From OLB16 sp964481775 (GTDB taxonomy: Bacteria; Hinthialibacterota; Hinthialibacteria; OLB16), in the NCBI GenBank assembly GCA_964481775.1, contig CAYZUX010000006.1:1-64000 (forward strand): 64,000 nt of DNA, written 5' to 3'. Both the position numbers and the translations under genes were made by a program. The stretch's first letter is position 1, and each line of letters starts with the position of its first letter. Under the pieces are notes generated by a model, which was not told where the DNA came from, searched no databases, and saw nothing but the letters and a program-made list of their open reading frames with translations. Positions 34,299-43,657 of the stretch are shown here, one piece after another.

Positions 34299-35630
34299 CT
34301 ATGAATAGCGGGTGTTGGCCTGCCTGATCCTGACAATTAACACAATCATGAGCAGAGCGAATACCACACTCATCCCGAGTGCCAGGAGGTTCGTATTGTA
34401 GATCCCCGCCTGGGTATCAACGACTCCGGTGACAGGATCCTTCCTGAAAAGGAAGCCGATGATTTCCTCTTGAAATACCGGCCCAATGCTTCCAAATCCA
34501 TTTACGATACCGGCGACAGCGGTGCCATTACGCACCCCCGCGACTTGGACAGCAGCTGCACCACACAACAGGGTATCTGGCCCATAGATCATGAATCCCA
34601 CCAGACCAAAACAGATCGCGGTCGCGACAGGAGTGGTTCCAAACAGGATCACCGAATAGTAACCAGCCACCATACCAATTCCCATCAGGAAACAGACCAA
34701 GGCCCAGTTCCCCCTGAAAAAACGATCCAGAACCCAGCCTGCCACCACCGCTCCCCCCAAACCCGCAAAGTCGAAAATCTGTGAGTAATAGGCCGCTTGA
34801 GCCGCCCCCATCCCTTGAATGTCCAGAAAAGCCGGCAGCCAGGAATCAAGCGCATAACGCAGGAACTTGATGCAGAAGTAGGCCATCCCCATTGCCAGAA
34901 TGACCGGATTAAAGGCTATCTGACAATACTCCGCAAATGATACTTTCTCTTCCTGAGTCGCCTTGATTGTCTGTTCGCCTGCAGACGAGTCCGTTACAAT
35001 CGGCTTTAAGCCTACATCTTGCGGACGGTTCCTTTGCCAGGCATAAATCAAAATCCAAACAAGGATTGTGGCAAGGGTTAATCCCCAGAAAGACCAGCGC
35101 CACCCATAGTTTTCAAGTAACAATCCCCCCAGTGACTTCACCACAATGTTTCCCACCATGTAGGAGGTGGACCAGATGCCCATGATGGTTCCACGCTCAT
35201 AGGGCCTCAACCATTCAGAGACCCCTCCCACGGCTCCTGGCCACCCGCTGGCCTGGACCAGACCGTTAAAGAACATGAAAACCATGAAGGTGGCGTAGGA
35301 GTTCGCGAAACCAAAGATGGTATTGCATACCATGGAGATTCCGAGTCCGCCCAAAAGAAGGAAGCGAGCTCCCTTCTCACGTCCGATATAGCTGTTGATG
35401 AATTGGCCGATGAGATACGCTACCAGGTAGGCCGTCCAGATGTGTGCGACTGATCCCAGATCCCATCCAAAGTCATCCGCGATGGTTTTCTTGCAGATCG
35501 TGAATGCCTTGCGTGTCAGGTAATACCCCGCATAGGCGCAATAGGTGGCGATGAGAATCTTCCAGCGCCAGGCGATTTGCTCACGGGTCAATGCGCCGCC
35601 GGTGGGGGGCAGAGTGGTGGAACTCGTCAC
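34299..35630 (-). CDS. OPA-family organophosphate:phosphate antiporter (GlpT/UhpT/PgtP type)
   Basis: A 443-residue, 12-helix transporter of the major facilitator superfamily. The N-terminal YCAYAGYYLTRKAFTICKKT segment, GQFINSYIGREKGARFLLLG and NGLVQASGWPGAVGGVSEWL match the organophosphate:phosphate antiporter family (glycerol-3-phosphate, hexose-phosphate and phosphoglycerate carriers). The substrate cannot be fixed from the sequence. The central loop of about 30 residues is normal. It lies 63 bases upstream of nadB in the same direction and is probably the first gene of that run. Confidence 0.88.
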   Translation of the reverse strand: MTSSTTLPPTGGALTREQIAWRWKILIATYCAYAGYYLTRKAFTICKKTIADDFGWDLGSVAHIWTAYLVAYLIGQFINSYIGREKGARFLLLGGLGISMVCNTIFGFANSYATFMVFMFFNGLVQASGWPGAVGGVSEWLRPYERGTIMGIWSTSYMVGNIVVKSLGGLLLENYGWRWSFWGLTLATILVWILIYAWQRNRPQDVGLKPIVTDSSAGEQTIKATQEEKVSFAEYCQIAFNPVILAMGMAYFCIKFLRYALDSWLPAFLDIQGMGAAQAAYYSQIFDFAGLGGAVVAGWVLDRFFRGNWALVCFLMGIGMVAGYYSVILFGTTPVATAICFGLVGFMIYGPDTLLCGAAAVQVAGVRNGTAVAGIVNGFGSIGPVFQEEIIGFLFRKDPVTGVVDTQAGIYNTNLLALGMSVVFALLMIVLIVRIRQANTRYS

Positions 35631-35739
35631 GGACAGCCTCCAAGGGTCAGGTGGAACGGAGCACTATAACCACCCGCGAGGAGCTGTGCAATGAAAGAAT
35701 TGTTCCCGTAACTGTTAGAAGTTGGTATGGATGCGGAGA

Positions 35740-36354
35740 TCAAGGCCCCGTGCGATAAATCTCTCCCTTACTGACTGTGCCATTCGTTGGGCTGTACTCG
35801 ATCCAATCGAATGCATCGTTCTTCTCTTTATCTGGCCCGAGACTGGAAAGATGCCACAACACACGGGTCTTCCCGGCAAGGCGAGTCATTTTCCCACTGG
35901 TAAGGGTGTAGACTTCAGTCATGGCTGGATTCTTGAATTCAGTGGCGATATTCTCTGTGTTTTCATAGAGGAAAGATCCCTCCCACCAAAAGGTTCCCTG
36001 GACAAAAGGTTCCCTTGGCAGCTGCTTGAGATAGGCTGTGGGTGTGGTCAGCTCGGTGTGATCATTAAAACGCCAATAGTTGATGATATTAATGTTTGGG
36101 GGCTTTTTCTTCATCAAGTCATTTACAAAGGGTTGCAAACCATAATTCCACCGTCCATCAGGAGGGTAGAACCTTTTGTCGATACGGAACTGTTCAAGCG
36201 CGGTAGCGGCTGCATAGAGATCCTGTTGCGCCGCTGCCACCTTACCCCGGATCTGAGCCTCCAGGAAATTGGGTAAAGCGATCGAGATCAGGATCAGAAT
36301 AATGGCGATGACAATGAGCAGCTCGATGAGAGTGAATCCACGGGTGTAGAACAT
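35740..36354 (-). CDS. Pseudopilin, second of a tandem pair
   Basis: A 204-residue GspG-like prepilin with a very short leader (MFYTRG) before FTLIELLIVIAIILILISIA. The globular domain (QDLYAAATALEQFRIDKRFY; FWWEGSFLYENTENIATEF) aligns along its whole length with the upstream copy and ends YSPTNGTVSKGEIYRTGP. The ATG at 36354 matches the leader length; longer in-frame extension upstream overlaps the neighbour and is not coding. It lies 64 bases after the first pseudopilin. Pseudopilins build the short fibre that drives type II secretion; no other secretion gene is in the window. Confidence 0.87.
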   Translation of the reverse strand: MFYTRGFTLIELLIVIAIILILISIALPNFLEAQIRGKVAAAQQDLYAAATALEQFRIDKRFYPPDGRWNYGLQPFVNDLMKKKPPNINIINYWRFNDHTELTTPTAYLKQLPREPFVQGTFWWEGSFLYENTENIATEFKNPAMTEVYTLTSGKMTRLAGKTRVLWHLSSLGPDKEKNDAFDWIEYSPTNGTVSKGEIYRTGP

Positions 36355-36418
36355 CTTTATTCTGCCATGCCTTTCGTGATCGGATGGGATATGTAGTCTG
36401 TTAACTCTCAATGTTTTC

Positions 36419-37045
36419 TCAAGGTCCCACACGGTAGATATCTCCGGTACTGGAAGTCCCATTAGTTGGATTATACTCAACTCGTTCCGCTGTATCACTT
36501 TTTGTGTAGTCTGGTCCCAGGCTGGAAAGTATCCAGAGAGCTCGGACTTTTCCGGCCAGGACCTTCTGGTGCCCCTCGCAGAACCTGACCACCTCCACCA
36601 TCGAGGGATCCTTGAATTCGAGGGCAATATTTTCCACATTTTCATAGAGGAATGATCCATCCCACCAGAAATGACCCAGCAGGAAAGGTTCCCTTGGCAG
36701 CCTCTTGAGATAGGGGATGGGGGTGGTCAACTCCGAATGATCACTGAATCGCCAGTAGTTGATGAAATCGATGTTCGGTGGCCTCTTTTTCATCTGGTGG
36801 TTGACAAATTCCTGGCCCTTGCCCACCACACTCCAGCGTCCATCGGGAGGGTAGAACTTTTTGTCCAGGCGGAACTGCTCGAGGGCTGTGGTGGCTGCGT
36901 AGAGATCCTGTTGAACTGCTGCTACCTTACCACGGATTTGGGCTGTCAGAAAATTTGGCAGAGCGATGGAAATCAGAATCAGGATGATTGCGATCACAAT
37001 CAGGAGCTCGATCAGGGTGAAGCCGGATGACCTTGAAGTTAACAT
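36419..37045 (-). CDS. Pseudopilin, first of a tandem pair
   Basis: A 208-residue GspG-like prepilin: leader LTSRSSG, methylation motif FTLIELLIVIAIILILISIA, then a globular domain ending YNPTNGTSSTGDIYRVGP. It is a close paralog of the gene at 35740-36354, from a recent tandem duplication. The ATG at 37045 has GAGG nine bases upstream, lying within the end of the lacI-type gene; a second ATG at 37060 overlaps the lacI stop in ATGA. Either way its translation is tied to that of the regulator gene. Confidence 0.87.
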   Translation of the reverse strand: MLTSRSSGFTLIELLIVIAIILILISIALPNFLTAQIRGKVAAVQQDLYAATTALEQFRLDKKFYPPDGRWSVVGKGQEFVNHQMKKRPPNIDFINYWRFSDHSELTTPIPYLKRLPREPFLLGHFWWDGSFLYENVENIALEFKDPSMVEVVRFCEGHQKVLAGKVRALWILSSLGPDYTKSDTAERVEYNPTNGTSSTGDIYRVGP

Positions 37046-37056
37046 GGAGGTGTACC

Positions 37057-38100
37057 TCATATCATGGGTGAGAAACAGGCCTTATCCACCCTTGGTGCAG
37101 TGGATTCCCTAAGAATCAATTGTGTGGGAAAGACCGTCTGTCGCAGCCGTCCAGCCTCTTCCGGGGACTGGATCTGCCTGACCACCTCGCGTACGGCGAG
37201 TTCGCCCATGTCCGCGATGCGTTGTGCCACAACCGTGATCGAAGGGACCGAATGAGCCATCTCGGGAGAATCATCGTATGCGACCACGGAGAGATCCGCT
37301 GGTATTTCGATTCGCCGGTCGCGTGCACATTGGCGGATCCCCAGGATGTCTGCATTCTGGACAATCAGGGCAGTAATATCAGGCCTTCTTAACAACAGGG
37401 TATTCATCCCATTATAGGCCGCTATGAATGCTGAATCCCCGACCGCTTCCAGGAGTAATCCCGTATCCACTTCTCCTCCTGACTGCAAAAGGGCATCTCG
37501 GTAACCGCGCAAACGTTCCTGGTTGTTGAAATAGTTCATGGACTGGTGCAGGAAAGCGATGGCGGAGTGCCCCAGGGATAAAAGATACTTTGTGGCTTCG
37601 TGGGCCCCCTGATACCAGTCGGCATCCACATAGTTTACCTGCCCTTTCGGCCGGCTGTTGATCACTACGTGAGGGAATCCCACTGAGGCAATTTCAGCGG
37701 GGAAGGTGTCCTCCTGGGTGGCAAGCAGCATGATGATCCCGGCCAGCATTTTCCTTTTCAGGAAGATCCCATAGTCATCGACAGAACGCCTTAACCATTC
37801 ATTGCGGAGGATTAGCAAGTCATACCCAAGGTCAAAAGCCGTGTCCTCCAAGGCATCGCACAAGGCACTGACATACGGAGAACTGAAAGCATGCGGATAT
37901 TCAATCGTTACGCCCAGGATATCTGTCTGGGCTACACTGAACCGGACCGAGTAGTTCATGGATTTGACCGTATCCAGGATCTTTTTCCGGATCGATTCAC
38001 TTACATCCGGCTTGTTGTTGAGGACACGGGAGACAGTGGCGGGACTGACTCCACATTCAGAGGCGATTCTGCGGATATTGATTCTCGGGGCATCCATCAT
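37057..38100 (-). CDS. LacI-family transcriptional regulator
   Basis: A 347-residue repressor with an N-terminal helix-turn-helix and hinge (INIRRIASECGVSPATVSRVL NNKPDVSESIRKKI, given in two parts) and a sugar-binding-protein-type sensor domain (HEATKYLLSLGHSAIAFLHQ; LSVVAYDDSPEMAHSVPSIT). Such regulators release DNA on binding a sugar or related ligand; the ligand is not evident. A palindrome with ten-base arms lies at 38160-38180 in the divergent promoter region and is the likely operator for this gene and for the beta-helix gene on the other side. Its stop overlaps the upstream-most start of a pseudopilin gene. Confidence 0.92.
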   Translation of the reverse strand: MMDAPRINIRRIASECGVSPATVSRVLNNKPDVSESIRKKILDTVKSMNYSVRFSVAQTDILGVTIEYPHAFSSPYVSALCDALEDTAFDLGYDLLILRNEWLRRSVDDYGIFLKRKMLAGIIMLLATQEDTFPAEIASVGFPHVVINSRPKGQVNYVDADWYQGAHEATKYLLSLGHSAIAFLHQSMNYFNNQERLRGYRDALLQSGGEVDTGLLLEAVGDSAFIAAYNGMNTLLLRRPDITALIVQNADILGIRQCARDRRIEIPADLSVVAYDDSPEMAHSVPSITVVAQRIADMGELAVREVVRQIQSPEEAGRLRQTVFPTQLILRESTAPRVDKACFSPMI

Positions 38101-38159
38101 TTTGTCTTGGGTAGGGAACTGCCTCCCCTTTGTTTGCTTGACAAACTCTAACTGGTCAT

Positions 38160-38180
38160 GTTACGGTTGTCAACCGTAAC
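38160..38180. promoter_or_regulatory. Candidate LacI-family operator
   Basis: Perfect inverted repeat with arms GTTACGGTTG and CAACCGTAAC around a single central T. It lies 60 bases upstream of the regulator start and 57 upstream of the beta-helix gene start. On the lower strand TTGACA (38168-38173) sits within it, with TAGAGT 17 bases on, so binding would block the regulator's own promoter. LacI-family sites are typically palindromes with a central CG or single base. Confidence 0.7.
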
Positions 38181-38236
38181 TGTTTCAGTTCAGGATTTGT
38201 CACCGAATCCAGGTATTCTTGGTTGGGAGGAAAGAG

Positions 38237-40102
38237 ATGCGGAGATATTTCAACTATCCGATCTATGTTTTGGCACTACTCGTGTTCTTAACCGGTTTTC
38301 CGGCTGACTCGGCAACAGTAGTGGTGAGGCAGGATGGGCAGGGAGGAGCCTATACCACCATCGAAGATGCCATCGCCAACTCTGTAAATGGTGATGACAC
38401 GATCGAGATTCAACAGTTCACGGAGCCCTTTAACCCGGCGGGTGGAACCATCGATATGTCCTGGCGTAACCTGATCTGCACCGCTCCGGAGAGAGCCACC
38501 ATTAACCTCAATACGGGTGGAGGACCGGGCCAGGGTCTCTTCATCACCAATCGGACGATCCAGAATGTGAAACTTGTTGGTCTTAATGATGGAGCGACAT
38601 GGCAACGAGGCTTGGTGTGCTTTGGTAATGTGACTGTGGATAATTGTGTTGTGACCGGATTCAACGAGGTGGGAATTGTCCTTATCGATGGGGGTAATCC
38701 CATTGATACTGGAGCCGTTATTCAGAACAGCTATGTGGTAGGTCCCAAAGCCGCATATATGGGGATTGAGATTGAAACCAATGATGGTGCCGGGAAAGGT
38801 CCTATTCTCATCGACCATTGTACCATCGCAACCCGGGATGGTTTCTGCATCAACCTCAAGATCGATGGCACGCAGAGTGACCATGATTATTCGAATCTGA
38901 CTGTCACGAACACGATCATGACCAACACCCCTCGTTGCGTGGTAGCCGAGAATGTGATGAACCTGGCCTACCACCATTCTTTCAACAATTTTAATACCAC
39001 CTGGATCCGTGATTTCTGGTACTGGCATCAGGAAGGAGAAGATTGGACATTTCTCTCGAATACCCCCATGGGCGCGGGCGACATGGAAAAAGTCGATCCA
39101 GCATTTACGGATGCGGCAGCAGGGGACTTCTCACTGAGTGCTACTTCAAAGTGCCTGAAAGCGGGTGAGGATGAGACCAATATCGGGGCCTGGCAGGGAG
39201 GCGGATATCCACCAGGGGATGTGATTGTCAGGCAGGATGGCCAGGGTGATTCCTATACGACACTGCAGGAAGCCATCATCTATACCCAGCCAGGGCAACT
39301 GATTGAAATTCAGCAGTTCACTCAGCCCTTTGTGATTCCTGAAGATGCAGGTCTCAACCTGAATAATATTGGAATATTCTGTTCTACTCAAAACCCGGCA
39401 ATAATCGATTGCCGAAGTGTGTATGGAATTGAGAACGCACATAATGTCACCCTGAGAAACCTGCGCTTTGAAGGAAACCGTGAAGGTTGGCAGACCGGAA
39501 TAAAATGTGGACAGGGTCTGAATCTGAATCGCTGTTATTTTGACGGCTTCAACGAGCAGGCGATCTGGTTCTTATCCACTTCCGGCTCACCGATTAGTGG
39601 AACTATCCGCAACACCTATTTCTTCAACAACAAAATCCAGATCGGTGTCTATGAGGGAACCTCCGAGGGGGCCATCCTTTTTGATCACTGTACGTTCTAT
39701 GACAATCAGGGTGGTCAGCCCAACATCAATCTCGATCAAAGCTATGCTGCTGCAGGCCTGAATGGTTCCAACCTGGAGGTGAAAAACAGTATTCTGAGTA
39801 CGGTAGCTTTCTGCAACATCATGGCCTACTACAACCTGGCGGACAATCCTTTGTCCTATGCGCACTCCTACAATGACTACATTCATGGTTGGGTAAGGGA
39901 GATTTGGGACAATGGAAATGCGGGACCTCAGCCGTCTGGTACCGGAGATGTCGAAGGTATCGATCCCCTTTTTGTAGATGCGGCCAATGGCGATCTGACC
40001 CTTCAGGCCACCTCGCCGGTAGCGGCATCCGGAGAGGATGGGACCACTATCGGAGCTTTTCAGGTTGAGTCAACTGCCATCGAGGATTGGAACCTCTATT
40101 GA
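38237..40102 (+). CDS. Secreted protein with two tandem beta-helix domains and a DWNLY tail
   Basis: A 621-residue exported protein. A signal peptide (YVLALLVFLTGFPADS) is followed by two homologous right-handed beta-helix domains, each starting with VVRQDGQGGAYTTIEDAI or VIVRQDGQGDSYTTLQEAI and ending near VDPAFTDAAAGDFSLSATS or IDPLFVDAANGDLTLQATS. The last residues are IEDWNLY. The identical DWNLY end is found in the unrelated protein at 55719-56969. The ATG at 38237 has GGGAGG seven bases upstream; a TTG at 38219 is less likely. It faces a LacI-family regulator across a palindrome and is followed by a strong terminator. Confidence 0.88.
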   Translation: MRRYFNYPIYVLALLVFLTGFPADSATVVVRQDGQGGAYTTIEDAIANSVNGDDTIEIQQFTEPFNPAGGTIDMSWRNLICTAPERATINLNTGGGPGQGLFITNRTIQNVKLVGLNDGATWQRGLVCFGNVTVDNCVVTGFNEVGIVLIDGGNPIDTGAVIQNSYVVGPKAAYMGIEIETNDGAGKGPILIDHCTIATRDGFCINLKIDGTQSDHDYSNLTVTNTIMTNTPRCVVAENVMNLAYHHSFNNFNTTWIRDFWYWHQEGEDWTFLSNTPMGAGDMEKVDPAFTDAAAGDFSLSATSKCLKAGEDETNIGAWQGGGYPPGDVIVRQDGQGDSYTTLQEAIIYTQPGQLIEIQQFTQPFVIPEDAGLNLNNIGIFCSTQNPAIIDCRSVYGIENAHNVTLRNLRFEGNREGWQTGIKCGQGLNLNRCYFDGFNEQAIWFLSTSGSPISGTIRNTYFFNNKIQIGVYEGTSEGAILFDHCTFYDNQGGQPNINLDQSYAAAGLNGSNLEVKNSILSTVAFCNIMAYYNLADNPLSYAHSYNDYIHGWVREIWDNGNAGPQPSGTGDVEGIDPLFVDAANGDLTLQATSPVAASGEDGTTIGAFQVESTAIEDWNLY

Positions 40103-40112
40103 TAATAGTTCC

Positions 40113-40160
40113 GGGGCCTTGGTATGGAATGTTTCTTTCATTCCAAGGCCCCTTTTGTTT
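40113..40160 (+). terminator. Rho-independent terminator of the two-domain beta-helix gene
   Basis: GGGGCCTTGG and CCAAGGCCCC form a ten-base stem with an A/T-rich loop and are followed by TTTTGTTT. It lies 10 bases after the stop. Confidence 0.88.
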
Positions 40161-40161
40161 G

Positions 40162-42714
40162 CTAATCTTTCAGGAATCCCTGAAGGAGTTTCCCGGCCTC
40201 CTCAAGGTGATCCTCTGTGGTTTTCTTTTTCTGGGTGGGTTGCTTCGGAGCAGGTTGCTCCGAAGACTGTTTCTCCGTGGATTGTCTCTTTGTGGTGGTT
40301 CCCTCACCGCTGGTTGACCCACCCTTGAGGAGATTGCCGACCCCCTCGATCAGAGCCCCCGTGCTCCCCTCGCCACCGCCAGGAATCTTGTCGGTTAACT
40401 CTTTGAGTTGCTTCTGGACCTTCTCTCCTCCCTTGTCCTTGAGGAGACCGATGCCCACATCGACGGCTGTTTTGAGATCCAGTTTCGGGATGGGACGTTG
40501 CACAGTACCCGCCATGGGAATGTCCAGGTAGGCGTACTTGGCGCCTTCTTTGTTCACAAGGATCGGACGGACCAACTCATTGACATCTTCGACTGAATTC
40601 TGTGCGATGCTGACACGTACATTGGCGGAGAGCTTGTTGTCATACCCGACCCAGCCTTTGATCGCAAACCCACCTTTTTCCCCCATGAAAAGCAGCGGAT
40701 CGAGCTTGTAGCCCTTTTCATCCTGCACGATTTTCCCGGCTGCTTTGGTCAGCGTGAAGCCTTTTTTCAGCCATTCCCAGCCAACGACATTTACGATCGC
40801 GGCGGGGATGGGGTGTTTGGTGAGCATCACACCCTTATCGATGGTGTAGTTGATGACCAAACCCTGTGGCTGATTTGACTGGGTGATCGTGCAGGCCACA
40901 TCACCACTCAGATTGCCAAGCAATAACCCAGAGGCTTCCGGTTTATAGAGGTTCACCAATGGTTCAATGGCCAATCCTTTGAACACCACGTTGATTTTCT
41001 TGGCGGGTTCATTATATCCGGCCACCTTGAAGGTTACTTTTCCAGGGACATTTCCCAAGGTCACATCCAGGTCCTGCCCACTGACATTATCCGTGTCAAA
41101 GGCGACATCTCCCTTCACCCCTACTTTCTTGGCCGGATCATCCTTGGGGGTGAAGGTGACTCCCCTGAGGGTGGCTGTCCCATTCAAAATGGGGAATTTT
41201 TTGGAGGCGGTCTGCCCTTTGATACTCACGTTCAGCCCCGCATTGCCTGTGAGTGAACCATTCTTCTTGAAATCCGGAGCCACTAGTGGAACAACACGGC
41301 CCAGATCGAGGTTATCGTTCTGCACCACGATATCCAGTTCACGCTTGGCCGAGTCCTGCATGGCCATGATCTTGCCACTCGCGGTCAGGTTGATGTCATC
41401 CAGGCGTGCGGTAAGGGTCTCCAGGAAAAGGTTGTCACTTTCAGGTGTGTAGGTTCCCTTGGTGACCAATCCAATATCCTTAAACTGGGGAAATGAATTC
41501 TTGCCACCGCTCAGATCCTTGAAGCCAAGACCTGACAGTTGGAGGTTGATATCGCCCATGAAAGGCTGGTTGGCCCCTGCACGTGAAACACGCGCCTCGA
41601 TCCCCGCCTTTCCGGAGAGAACCTGCATTTGGAGCGAGGGTTCAATAAAGGTGTTCAGAAGTGGCGCGGAGATTTCCTTTCCCACCACCTGGAAACTTCC
41701 CTGAGAGGTGTTGGGATCATATGCTCCACTCCCTGTGAGTCCTTGAGGGCCGCCTTTGAGTCCTTGAACCGCAAGATCGAGAGAACGCAGCTCGATACGT
41801 CCCGCCCCCTTGTTCTCAACCGTCGAATCGACCTTCCAGTTCACCTCGAAATCCCCGCCAGCTGCTAACCCTGGTGGGATGTTGGGGGGCGGTGCCGCCA
41901 TATTGATCTTTCCCGTGGAAAGAATCTTTGACATGTTGTTCTGGAGAACAACCGAAATTTTTCCCTCAGTCTTCGGCCACTTGCCGCCCTCGATGGGGAA
42001 TTCCACGCTGTTGAGCAGGAGAGTAACATCACTGTCGAATGAGGAAGGATCCACTTTTCCTTTCAATCCGACTTTCCCCTTGGATTCACCATTCATCTCG
42101 GCCTCAAGATCGAAGGTGAAAGGAGTGGAATCCGAGAGGTCCTGGACTGAGGCATCCAAACCCGCCAGAAGCACGCGAGGTTCACCTTCCGCCTGCTTGT
42201 AGCGAACCTGGCCGTTTTTGACTTGCCCCTTGCGAATCAACACACTCTTGCCGCGGGCAGACGGGACTTCGACCTCTTCACCTGGCTCAGCAGGTTCCGC
42301 CTCTCCGGTCACGACCTCCTTGCCTTTTACGATCTTGACCGTCTTTGGTGAGCTGAACATGCTACTGAATCCCGGGAAGTAAGTGACCACAGGATCTTGA
42401 AGGCTGACTTCCTCAACAACCATCGGGTCCGAGAGCAGCCCCCTGATCCCCACTTGAGCGGAGACCTGTTTCACATCCATGAAACTGGTCTTGCTTTCGA
42501 GATCAACCGCTGCCAATTCATCGATCGATACGGCCCCTCCCAGGGAGAGAGAAGCATCTTTGAAAGAGACATCGATTCCCTGGCTTTCACGTATACTTGC
42601 GAATATCTTTTTGAGACCGGCGCGGAAGAGCGGTCCCAGGAAAACCAGAACCGCAATGATGAGAACAATAAACAACCCGCCCAGCAGGATCAGTATTTTC
42701 CGGATGACCGACAT
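40162..42714 (-). CDS. AsmA-family inner-membrane protein
   Basis: An 850-residue protein with one N-terminal transmembrane helix (ILILLGGLFIVLIIAVLVFL) and a long, beta-rich periplasmic part built of AsmA-like repeats (IDVSFKDASLSLGGAVSIDE; LDIVVQNDNLDLGRVVPLV; GDVAFDTDNVSGQDLDVTLG). AsmA/YhdP/TamB-type proteins form bridge-like grooves thought to move phospholipids to the outer membrane. The last 60 residues are a Lys/Gln/Thr-rich, low-complexity tail. The ATG at 42714 has GGGAGG seven bases upstream. It stands alone between two other transcription units. Confidence 0.88.
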   Translation of the reverse strand: MSVIRKILILLGGLFIVLIIAVLVFLGPLFRAGLKKIFASIRESQGIDVSFKDASLSLGGAVSIDELAAVDLESKTSFMDVKQVSAQVGIRGLLSDPMVVEEVSLQDPVVTYFPGFSSMFSSPKTVKIVKGKEVVTGEAEPAEPGEEVEVPSARGKSVLIRKGQVKNGQVRYKQAEGEPRVLLAGLDASVQDLSDSTPFTFDLEAEMNGESKGKVGLKGKVDPSSFDSDVTLLLNSVEFPIEGGKWPKTEGKISVVLQNNMSKILSTGKINMAAPPPNIPPGLAAGGDFEVNWKVDSTVENKGAGRIELRSLDLAVQGLKGGPQGLTGSGAYDPNTSQGSFQVVGKEISAPLLNTFIEPSLQMQVLSGKAGIEARVSRAGANQPFMGDINLQLSGLGFKDLSGGKNSFPQFKDIGLVTKGTYTPESDNLFLETLTARLDDINLTASGKIMAMQDSAKRELDIVVQNDNLDLGRVVPLVAPDFKKNGSLTGNAGLNVSIKGQTASKKFPILNGTATLRGVTFTPKDDPAKKVGVKGDVAFDTDNVSGQDLDVTLGNVPGKVTFKVAGYNEPAKKINVVFKGLAIEPLVNLYKPEASGLLLGNLSGDVACTITQSNQPQGLVINYTIDKGVMLTKHPIPAAIVNVVGWEWLKKGFTLTKAAGKIVQDEKGYKLDPLLFMGEKGGFAIKGWVGYDNKLSANVRVSIAQNSVEDVNELVRPILVNKEGAKYAYLDIPMAGTVQRPIPKLDLKTAVDVGIGLLKDKGGEKVQKQLKELTDKIPGGGEGSTGALIEGVGNLLKGGSTSGEGTTTKRQSTEKQSSEQPAPKQPTQKKKTTEDHLEEAGKLLQGFLKD

Positions 42715-43003
42715 CGTGTGCCTCCCCTGAGATGCGTTGCCCACCTGTCAGAGCTGCCAGAATCAAGATGTCTCCAGTTTTGTTTTCATTCTTGGCCAAA
42801 GGGGAAAAGGATACTAGTGGTTACGTGGAACCACGAAGGAAATAATGCTTTGGGAAGGATCACAGGGGATAGGCTCTGGTCCTCTCTCGGAAATGCGTCG
42901 TCGAGGGAATTCTGGTATTGACACTCCATTGAATTATAGGTACTGATCGGGAACAATTTCTCGATAATGGAGTTGCGAAGACTGGCGGTTAACGGAGACA
43001 GGA

Positions 43004-43657
43004 ATGCCTAACAAGAGCTTGAATCTGATTCCAGAGCCAACCCTGCGTCGTCTCCCACGTTACCACCATTATCTCATGCGCCTGGAAAATCGTGGGCGTA
43101 AGCAGGTGTCTTGTAGTGACATTGGAAAAGCACTTGGTCTCGATCCAACCCAGATTCGTAAAGACCTTGCGGTCACGGGGATTGTCGGCAAACCCAAGGT
43201 GGGATATGAAGCTCCGGCGTTGATCCAAGCTTTGGAAAGGGCCCTTGGCTGGAACAATATCACCGATGCCTTTCTGGCCGGTGTTGGCAGCCTGGGAACC
43301 GCCATCCTCGGTTATCAGCAGTTCAACAATTATGGACTCAACATCGTGGCGGCTTTTGACAGTGATCCCAACAAGGTCGGGCAGATCATCCATGGGCGTG
43401 AGGTCCACCCCATCTCGATGATGCCCGGTATGGCTCGTCAGATGAGGATCCTCACCGGGATCATTACCGTTCCCGCCGAGGCTGCGCAGTCGGTGGCTGA
43501 CCTGATGATGGCGGGAGGTATCCGTGCCATCTGGAACTTTGCTCCGCGCGCCCTCAGCCTTCGTCCCGACACCATTGTCCAGTATGAAGACATGTTTTCC
43601 AGCCTGGCTGTTCTGACTACAAAACTCAGTGCTTCATTAAAAGCATCGGGGGATTAA
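43004..43657 (+). CDS. rex: Redox-sensing transcriptional repressor Rex
   Basis: A 217-residue Rex, which binds DNA when the NADH/NAD ratio is low. The winged-helix N-terminus (IPEPTLRRLPRYHHYLMRL; CSDIGKALGLDPTQIRKDLA) and the NAD-binding Rossmann motif (AGVGSLGTAILGY) are typical, as is GGIRAIWNFAP. GGAGA lies six bases before the ATG. Standing alone, it controls targets elsewhere; no clear TTGTGA-N8-TCACAA-like site was noticed near it. The length is normal. Confidence 0.94.
   Translation: MPNKSLNLIPEPTLRRLPRYHHYLMRLENRGRKQVSCSDIGKALGLDPTQIRKDLAVTGIVGKPKVGYEAPALIQALERALGWNNITDAFLAGVGSLGTAILGYQQFNNYGLNIVAAFDSDPNKVGQIIHGREVHPISMMPGMARQMRILTGIITVPAEAAQSVADLMMAGGIRAIWNFAPRALSLRPDTIVQYEDMFSSLAVLTTKLSASLKASGD

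Noticed and set aside
33087..34304. A 405-codon open frame antisense to nadB
   Set aside because: nadB carries all its family motifs; the antisense translation has none.
42918..42945. TTGACA upstream of rex as a promoter
   Set aside because: No acceptable -10 hexamer at 16-18 bases; TATAGG is only 12 bases away.
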